Origin: Cryptomeria japonica
Taxonomy: Eukaryota; Streptophyta; Pinopsida; Cupressales; Cupressaceae
Length of the DNA: 64,000 nucleotides
Assembly (NCBI RefSeq): GCF_030272615.1
Contig: NC_081415.1
Location: forward strand, 513,139,034-513,203,033
Direction: 5' to 3'
The translations under genes and the position numbers were made by a program. Below, one piece after another: positions 57,835-64,000 of the stretch. The notes beneath the pieces were generated by a model. The model had not been told where the DNA came from, ran no database searches, and saw only the letters and a list, made by a program, of their open reading frames with translations. Position 1 is the first letter of the stretch. Each line of letters begins with the position of its first letter.

Positions 57835-58250
57835 GGGGAATCATAGTTCGGTAGGTTGTGGGGTAGTTTGACGTGATCACAATGGTAGGCTTGTCTCGGC
57901 AGTGGCACTGCCACTAGTACTCAGACAAACCACTTTGTTGATGAAAATGTAGCTTACATTGGGCTTCAACTAGCTATTCTTGGAGGACATAAAAAGGTAT
58001 AGTTAGAAAGTTAATCACTTAATATAATTAATTGGTTGATTAAAAATATTCCTTCCAATTAGATAATCAAACATTTAATCCAAGATTTCCTCATTTTGAT
58101 TGCCAAACAAGACGAAATTTGAATAACCCATGTTTTTTGAGAAGGCAATAAGCCTGCGGATTACATGGCAAATCTTGGTGTTGTATATGAGGAAATAAAA
58201 TGGTGGAAAGAAAGGGAATCCTTCCCAAAACACTTGTGTGAGTTGACACA
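57835..58250 (+). pseudogene. RNase H (RVT_3) fragment, LINE-derived
   Basis: One frame reads RDHNGRLVSAVALPL (about 57877-57920). A second continues IGLQLAILGGHKKV, SLNIINWLIKNI and EGNKPADYMANLGV (about 58140-58180), the last block with its catalytic Asp. This is the RNase H family found at the end of plant LINE ORF2 and in related host proteins. The second active-site Asp position is a stop. The fragment ends almost exactly where element D begins. Confidence 0.8.
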
Positions 58251-58254
58251 AAGG

Positions 58255-59826
58255 TGGAGTGTCATTAATTGTACACCCTTCCTAGGGTGGTACAATTTCA
58301 CACTTAGGTTAGCACCTACATTAGTGTGTCTTGCATCTTGAATTTCTAATTTCCTTTCAAACATTTAATTAATTAATCTAATAAAATCTAAATTTATATT
58401 TCTTCACTTCACACATCATAAAATTGGGCCCTATACCCTAAGTGCCCCCTTTTTGTCTTATTCCTCCAATAAATCATTTAATCATAAACCCTAATTATGT
58501 CCTATTTTGACCTTTAAGGCCCAATTAAACATATCGAAACACCTTTAAATTAGTTGTAACTTTCCGTTTCACTCTAATATCATCATATCTAAGGGCCTTG
58601 AAAATTTGGTGAAAAGTTGGTCGGACCATGGTGGGAATGCACATGGTCCTCGAATTTTTTCCTGAAATTTTGACAGCATAATTCTAAAATATTATAAAGC
58701 TTAACCCCGAAAGATTGGAAAGAAATTAAATTCCTATATTGGCCTAAAGAGAACATTAAGTCAAAATAAAGATCTAGGGTTTCATACATAAGAGCTCTCT
58801 TTCTTCATTTGAAGGGGACAAAGATCGGTCTTCCTAATAATCTAAGAGTGGGTTTTTGGAGAATAAGGAGCCTTATATGTAGTGAAAGAGAAGCCTATGT
58901 GGAATCTTCAACAACATTCACCAAGCATTTGTCAAAAATTCATCATCAATTAGGAGCCCTGAAAACATTGAAGAGTAATAGGAGATCTAGTGGCAATATC
59001 TCTCCCTTGGGGATTGGTATGATTTCATGTTATTTTCATGTCTTTGTATGAGATTATTTACATCAATTTACACATCTACATTCATGATTTAGATCATTTA
59101 TTATATTTGGTTTGAAGCATTGCCATTTACATTCACATAAATACATTTAGGGTTTATTCTCATGCGTAGAGTAGTTCTAGTTTCTTATCATTTAGGATCT
59201 TGCATACACACAAGCTTCTAGAACACATATTTTTAGTACATTATCAGCTATTTGTGGAGGTGGAAATCACCAACACAAGGGTTTGACTAATACAAAACCC
59301 CATATAGCCACCCAAACCTTCCCTTTTCAGTTGCAAGTAAAGAAACAAGTATTCTGGAGGTAGTTTCACATCTGGAAAAGGCATCAACACCACTCAGAAG
59401 TCTCAGAAGTGATGAAATTTGTCAAGGACAAGGGTATGACACCCTGGTCCTGCTTAGGTAAAGGGCGTGGTTCCCTAGTTCCTCCATTTTGCAGTCAAAT
59501 TTGACAGGTTGCACACTTAGGACCTCCAGTTTGCAGTGTCTCAGTTGCAACCTCCTATCTCAATTTTAGATCTGCAAGTTTGTACAATTCTCAGTTCATT
59601 TATGCTTCATTCTTTATCTCCTAATCTAGTTTATCATTCAAACCCTAGTTTTTCTCATCATTTACAACAAGAGGAATGGAAACCCTAAGAGATAATCATT
59701 GGCTCTCTCTTTCCCATAGAAAGTAGCCAAAGTCAACTATCTCCCTAGGCTCTTTTGTATTCCCAATGTGTTGGCAAAAGTGGGATTTGATCCTAGTCAC
59801 CTAATCTTGCTTTTCTCGCCACCACA
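58255..59826 (+). repeat. Element D: 5' LTR (1572 bp)
   Basis: It starts TGGAGTGTCATTAATTG and ends CGCCACCACA, followed by TTTTGGTGAACAC. It aligns with the A LTRs, for example CTAGGGTGGTACAATTT, GGGTTTCATACATAAGAGCT and CCCTAAGAGATAATCATTGG. Confidence 0.9.
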
Positions 59827-59828
59827 TT

Positions 59829-59845
59829 TTGGTGAACACAATGTG
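59829..59845 (+). promoter_or_regulatory. Element D: degraded primer-binding site
   Basis: TTGGTGAACACAATGTG lies right after the LTR end in the position of the F site TTGGTGACCCCGATGTC. It differs at several bases, so priming efficiency is doubtful. Confidence 0.55.
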
Positions 59846-60169
59846 AATCTGACCTTCTTTAATTATGATTTATGTTCTCATATCTGAGTGTTTTTTCTAT
59901 TCAAAATTCAAATTTACATTTAAAAGTTTCAATTCCTTGCAAGTATCAAAATTTAGAGGTTAATTTTGTTGAAACCCTAATTTTTCAATTCAAAATTGAA
60001 CTTGTGGATAGCTTAATTTGGATGATTAATTTCAGATCTGAGTTTGAAACACATTTCACTCATAAATTTCATTTTCTAAATTAACATTTAGAGTGCTTGC
60101 ATTGGTTAAAATTAAAAATTTCCTTCTATTTTGCATATGTTATCATTTGAATGATGAAATTTTTTTGTC

Positions 60170-61585
60170 ATGATGAATTCATTTTGTAAATGTTATAATG
60201 GGTTAGCTTCCCTTATTCCAATTTTTACATCTCTTAAAGAACCTCCTCCTATCTATGACAAAATTTTAGTTCCTAAAAGAGTTTTTACCAATCCCTTTAA
60301 AACTCTCCCATGTTCTAAAGATGAAGATAAGAGTGATCTTGACAATTCTCTTAAAATGTGCCCTTCTCATTTAGTTATCTTAGAGGAAGAGAATAATATC
60401 ATAAACACCTTTACTAATGTTAATTTACCTTCCCTACATGATTACTCTCTAAGTGAAAAGGTATTGATGGATATTGACTTATCTTCTCCTCAACTTGGTC
60501 TTACCAATGGGGGCATGTTAGTACGACAAGAGGTTATGAGCACTTCTTTCAAAGATCTGCTTCCTAAGCATGAATCTTTAGAGAAAGACATTCATCTCCC
60601 TCCTAAAGAATAATCCCCTCGTTAGGTTCATTTTGTGCAAGAAGATGGTATTGTCCCTAATTTTCCTAGTGATGGAACTTCCTCTTTTGATTCCAACAAA
60701 ATTCCCACTAGAGATGATGCATTAATGAGAAATGCTTGCCCTTCTCCTAGAGTTTTGCTTACCCCTAAAGATGATTTAGAGAAAGAAGATGAAAAAATAA
60801 TAAGTTTCCTTAATTCTCTCTCCCCTAAAGATCCTATTGAAGACATTTTGAGGAAAGAAGATGATTTGGACACCTATAGTGATTCTCTCCCTCCTAAGGA
60901 TGAAGAGTTGATGAAAAAATTTATCCATTCTCCAAAAATTGGAAATAACAATTAGGACATCTTTGTGCAAGATATTTCTAATACTTTTCCTAATGACCTC
61001 ACTATTTGGGATGAACTATTAGAAAAAGGTGTTGATTATTCTCTCCCCCATGATAGAACCCTAGCCAAAGGGGATAAAATCATGATTTATAACTCCCTTG
61101 AGAGCGTCTCACCTTCCATGAAGCTCAATAGTTCTCCCTCTAAAGGTAAAGAATTTCCTTCTCCTCAACTTGGTTCTACTCATAAAGATACCCTAGTTCA
61201 AGATAAGATGGTTAACATCTTTTTCAAAGATATCCCTCTCATAGGTGAGACTTTAAAGAGTAATTTTGATCCTTCTCCTAGAGAGTTTATTCCCCATGTA
61301 GATACTTTGGTGATAGAGAATTATATGACCTTTCCTAAAACATAAATGCCTACCCCTAGTCTCCCTCCAAAAATTGATCTTATCCCTAATAATATCTTAG
61401 TGCAAGGAGAGACTATCAACAAGTCTTCTAACAATCTTGTTCATTCTTCTTCTAAGGACACCTTTGATATTCCTAAACCATCCTCAATCAATTTAATACA
61501 TATGAATGAAACACCTAGTAAACCCCTCTTCAAAGTTCTTGAGGTGCTTGTCCTTCTCAAAATTCCCCACGTAAGCCTATCTTAG
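60170..61585 (+). pseudogene. Element D ORF1: repeat-rich acidic/lysine protein of unknown function
   Basis: A single frame of about 470 codons has only three internal stops (about 60611, 60953, 61343) plus a short one near 60623. It encodes a hydrophilic protein with diverged tandem units. SSPQLGLTNGGMLVRQEVM ... FKDLLPKHESLEKD recurs as PSPQLGSTHKDTLVQDKMV ... FKDIPLIGETLKS, and SLSPKDP, SLPPKDE, LLTPKDD and HLPPKE recur between them. No Tat gag core or zinc knuckle is visible. Ogre elements are known to carry an extra ORF1 of unknown function upstream of gag, and this may be the equivalent. Beginning at ATG 60170 puts it about 340 bp after the PBS. Confidence 0.65.
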
Positions 61586-61644
61586 TGGTTTAAGGTGGTT
61601 ATGCTAATGATTCTTTTTGTACTCCTAAGAAACCTATTATTACT

Positions 61645-62660
61645 GTGCAAGGAGGTTATCCTACTAAGAGACCTTATGAGTATGCTAATAAAATCACTAG
61701 AGAGAGTTATCATACGGTTGCTCATACCTACAACACAAGAAACAATAGGCAACCTAGTCCTCCTCTAGTAATACCAACTTCACTTCCTTCCTCTCAACCT
61801 ATTCTTCCACAAGCACCTCGTATATCAAATCTTAGCAAGGAGTATGATCTCATTTAACAACTTAAAGTTACTCCTGTTAAGATTTCTATTGGGGATTTGG
61901 TTCAAACTTCACTTGCTTATCATGGGATGTTATAGGATGCTTTGAAAAACTTAGATGTCCCACCTACAGTGACACCTAATAACATGTCCATTTTGATTGA
62001 TCCTACAAACAAACCCAAAGCTCAAATTGTATTCACACAAAATGAGTTACCTTCTCATGAAATATTACATCAATATGATACTCTTATGATTGTGGTTATT
62101 ATCAATGATAGTGCTATAAGATGAACCCTTGTGGACAATGGATCCAGACTTAATGTTTTTGGTGTGGACTTATTGGATAAGATTAAAGTGGATCATTCTC
62201 TCATCGAACCTTCTTCTCTTACTATTCAAGGCTTTGATAATGTTGCTAAACAATGTATAGGTGTCATAACCTTTCTTGTTAGGATAGGTATTGTTGTGTT
62301 ACCTACACCAATTAATGTTATGCCTAGTAATTTGACATATAACCTTCTATTAGGGAGACCTTAGATTCATAGCATGAAAGTTGTCCCCTCAACTTTTCAT
62401 AGGCAACTCAAGTTTATTTATAAAAATATGACATACACCTTATAAGCTGATACCAAATCTCAAGAACCTTTAAAATCTGGATCTTCATGTTCAACTATTT
62501 CCCATTCTTCTCCTAATCCTGCTACTTCCTCAAGTACATCTATTTCCTTTAATGATGTTGTTCCTTCAAGTACTCCTGATTCTTCTACTCAATTGGAATA
62601 TCCTCCGAAGGATATCTTTTCTCCTGAAGAAGTGCCCGTAAATGATGATTGGGGATCTCT
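61645..62660 (+). pseudogene. Element D: Tat/Ogre protease-containing frame
   Basis: One frame with several stops reads HTYNTRNNRQPSPPLVIP, then EYDLI, QLKVTPVKISIGDLVQTS, QIVFTQNELPSHEILHQYD, LVDNGSRLNVFGVDLLDKI (active-site D-N-G, about 62128-62185), SSLTIQGFDNVAKQCIGVI and NLTYNLLLGRP. IHSMKVVPSTFHRQLKFI follows. These are hallmark blocks of the Ogre/Tat protease region. The D-N-G triad departs from D-T/S-G. A Trp codon in RPWIH is a stop at 62362-62364. A Ser/Thr/Pro-rich tail follows to about 62680, matching A from 23215. Confidence 0.85.
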
Positions 62661-62679
62661 AGACTTTAACCCTACTTTG

Positions 62680-63608
62680 TAGGAGAGTATAGAGTATCTT
62701 GGAAGACTAAGAAGGAGAAATATAGGGAGGAACCTTAAGAGAAACCCACTTTGTCTAAAAAACTAAGTAACCACTTTGTGGCTGCTTCTAATTCAAATAA
62801 TTCTTCAAATCCTTCCTCTAATTCATATCGTCGCTTGAAGATTATTCCCTCTGTTGCTTGGATTTATGATATTGTTGCATGATGGATATCTTCTTGGTGT
62901 CGAAGGTAGGTATCCTTGTTCTACTTACACACACATGCACGAGGTTGAGTGGAACTAACGGTGTTATCACTCTCCTCCCTTACATGGATCATCCAAATAG
63001 ACTTTGGGGGATAGTTTTCCATGTCCTCCTCTCCATGGATCACCTAGTTTAGGGGCGAGATGTCCATGGTTCATTTTCTCTTCTCATGGATCACCAAAGT
63101 CTTTATTCATGATTTCTATCTTTTCTTCCTTCTCTTTGCATTTTTCTCCATTTAAATATTTCATCTTGTGTTAGAGAGCTCTCAAATCCTCGCGCTCTTT
63201 GTTGTGTTGGAATTGAGACTTAGTTCTCTTTCTTACCAAATGATTCTCCATTAATTTTTGATCTTCTATCAAATCTTCTTGTGAGAATTTATCATCAATC
63301 TTCTTTCACAATTTGATGTGGTAAATATGATACCCTATTTTGACTCACTGAAATTAGTGAGCTGAAACAAGGGGGAATATAGCTACAATCAAATTTTCAT
63401 CACCTTCCTTAGTATACATTTAGGTGATTTTCTAGTTTTATCTAACATGTGGTTTTGTAGGCTATGGATCCTAACTGTGTACTGTAAATACAACTAGGGG
63501 CTTCATCTGATAACTTGTGGATATATCCTTTTTCGTGAATGTTTACTTTTCTTTACTTTAGCTTGCATATGCAGGTAGTGTCATATGACCACTAAAGTGG
63601 AGGCTAAA
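62680..63608 (+). other. Element D: 3' UTR with PPT
   Basis: This is non-coding sequence shared with A (24590-25042). It contains three CATGGATCA(C/T)C words at about 62985, 63035 and 63095, and ends CCACTAAAGTGGAGGCTAAA before the 3' LTR start at 63609. Confidence 0.75.
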
Positions 63609-64000
63609 TGTGGTGTCATAAATTGTACACTAGCACTCACCTTATTGTGTCTTTCATCTTGCATTTCTAATTTCCCTTTAAGAATTTAATTTCTTAATTT
63701 TATTAAATCTAAAGTCATATTTCATCACTTTATACATCAGAAAATTGGTCCCTTTACCCTAATTGTGCCCCTTTTTATTTTATTCATTGAATAAATCTTT
63801 TAATCATAAACCCTAATTATGTCCTATTTCAAACTTTAATGCCCAATTATGCATATCAAAACACCTTGAAATCAGCTGTAACTTTGGGATTCACTCTAAT
63901 ATATCATATTTAACAACCCCAAAAATTTGGTGAAAAGTTGGTCAGATTGTGACGGGAATGCACATGGTCCTTGGCCTTTTCCCTGAAATTTTGGGAGCAC
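63609..64000 (+). repeat. Element D: 3' LTR, start only
   Basis: TGTGGTGTCATAAATTGTACAC at 63609 opens a copy of the D/A LTR that runs off the window edge. It aligns with 58255-58680, with a deletion of about 20 bases around CCTAGGGTGGTACAATTT. Confidence 0.92.

Larger units (their letters stand above)
58255..64000 (+). mobile_element. Element D: Tat/Ogre-like Gypsy element, ORF1 plus protease, continues past the window
   Basis: The 5' LTR (58255-59826) and the beginning of the 3' LTR (63609-64000) frame a 3.8-kb internal region. The LTRs are the same family as element A. The internal region has an unusual repeat-rich ORF, then a protease-containing frame, then a long 3' UTR. I see no gag core, RT, RNase H or integrase. 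It matches A in its post-protease and 3' UTR parts, so A and D are copies of one non-autonomous family. Confidence 0.88.

Overview
The window is repeat-dominated plant nuclear DNA. It contains plant-type LTR retrotransposons of both the Gypsy and Copia superfamilies, a plant LINE whose 3' end encodes a zf-RVT domain and an RNase H, initiator-Met-tRNA primer-binding sites, AT-rich background and one plant-like prohibitin exon. The density of old, long-LTR, nested and stop-riddled elements suggests a very large genome. A gymnosperm is my guess, but nothing here proves it. I see no intact protein-coding gene, tRNA, rRNA or CRISPR array.

Layout. 1-3004: 3' part of a plus-strand LINE ending at a (TA)n array. 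About 3009-11875: minus-strand Tekay/Del-like chromovirus (called L) with a 3.79-kb 5' LTR on the right and only a fragment of the 3' LTR on the left. 11876-20205: low-coding sequence with a (CAT/ATC)n microsatellite, several local tandem duplications, one intact prohibitin exon (18130-18300, minus) and a candidate first exon beside a perfect hairpin. 20206-44920: a minus-strand Copia element (G) split in its reverse transcriptase by a Russian-doll insertion. Tat/Ogre-like element A (21787-41922, TSD CATAT) contains Tat/Ogre-like element F (25300-40502, TSD NGACC), whose 5' LTR contains Copia element K (26303-33731, TSD TTARC). 45353-54568: a solo Tekay-type LTR (H) carrying about 4.9 kb of unrelated sequence (J) with an orphan reading frame of roughly 1,050 codons. 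55300-56760: gag/protease remnant of another minus-strand Copia (I). 57835-58250: RNase H fragment. 58255 to the window end: a further Tat/Ogre-like element (D) with an unusual repeat-rich ORF in place of gag.

How the parts relate. The insertion order is readable: G, then A, then F, then K. Each step is supported by target-site duplications and by related empty sites elsewhere in the window. A, F and D share LTR ends (TGTAGTGTC...) and 3' UTR sequence. All lack recognisable RT, RNase H and integrase, so they look like non-autonomous relatives that would depend on enzymes supplied in trans. L has lost the middle of its integrase core. The best candidates for something undescribed are the J reading frame (47812-50964, one frame, no frameshift) and ORF1 of element D (60170-61585).
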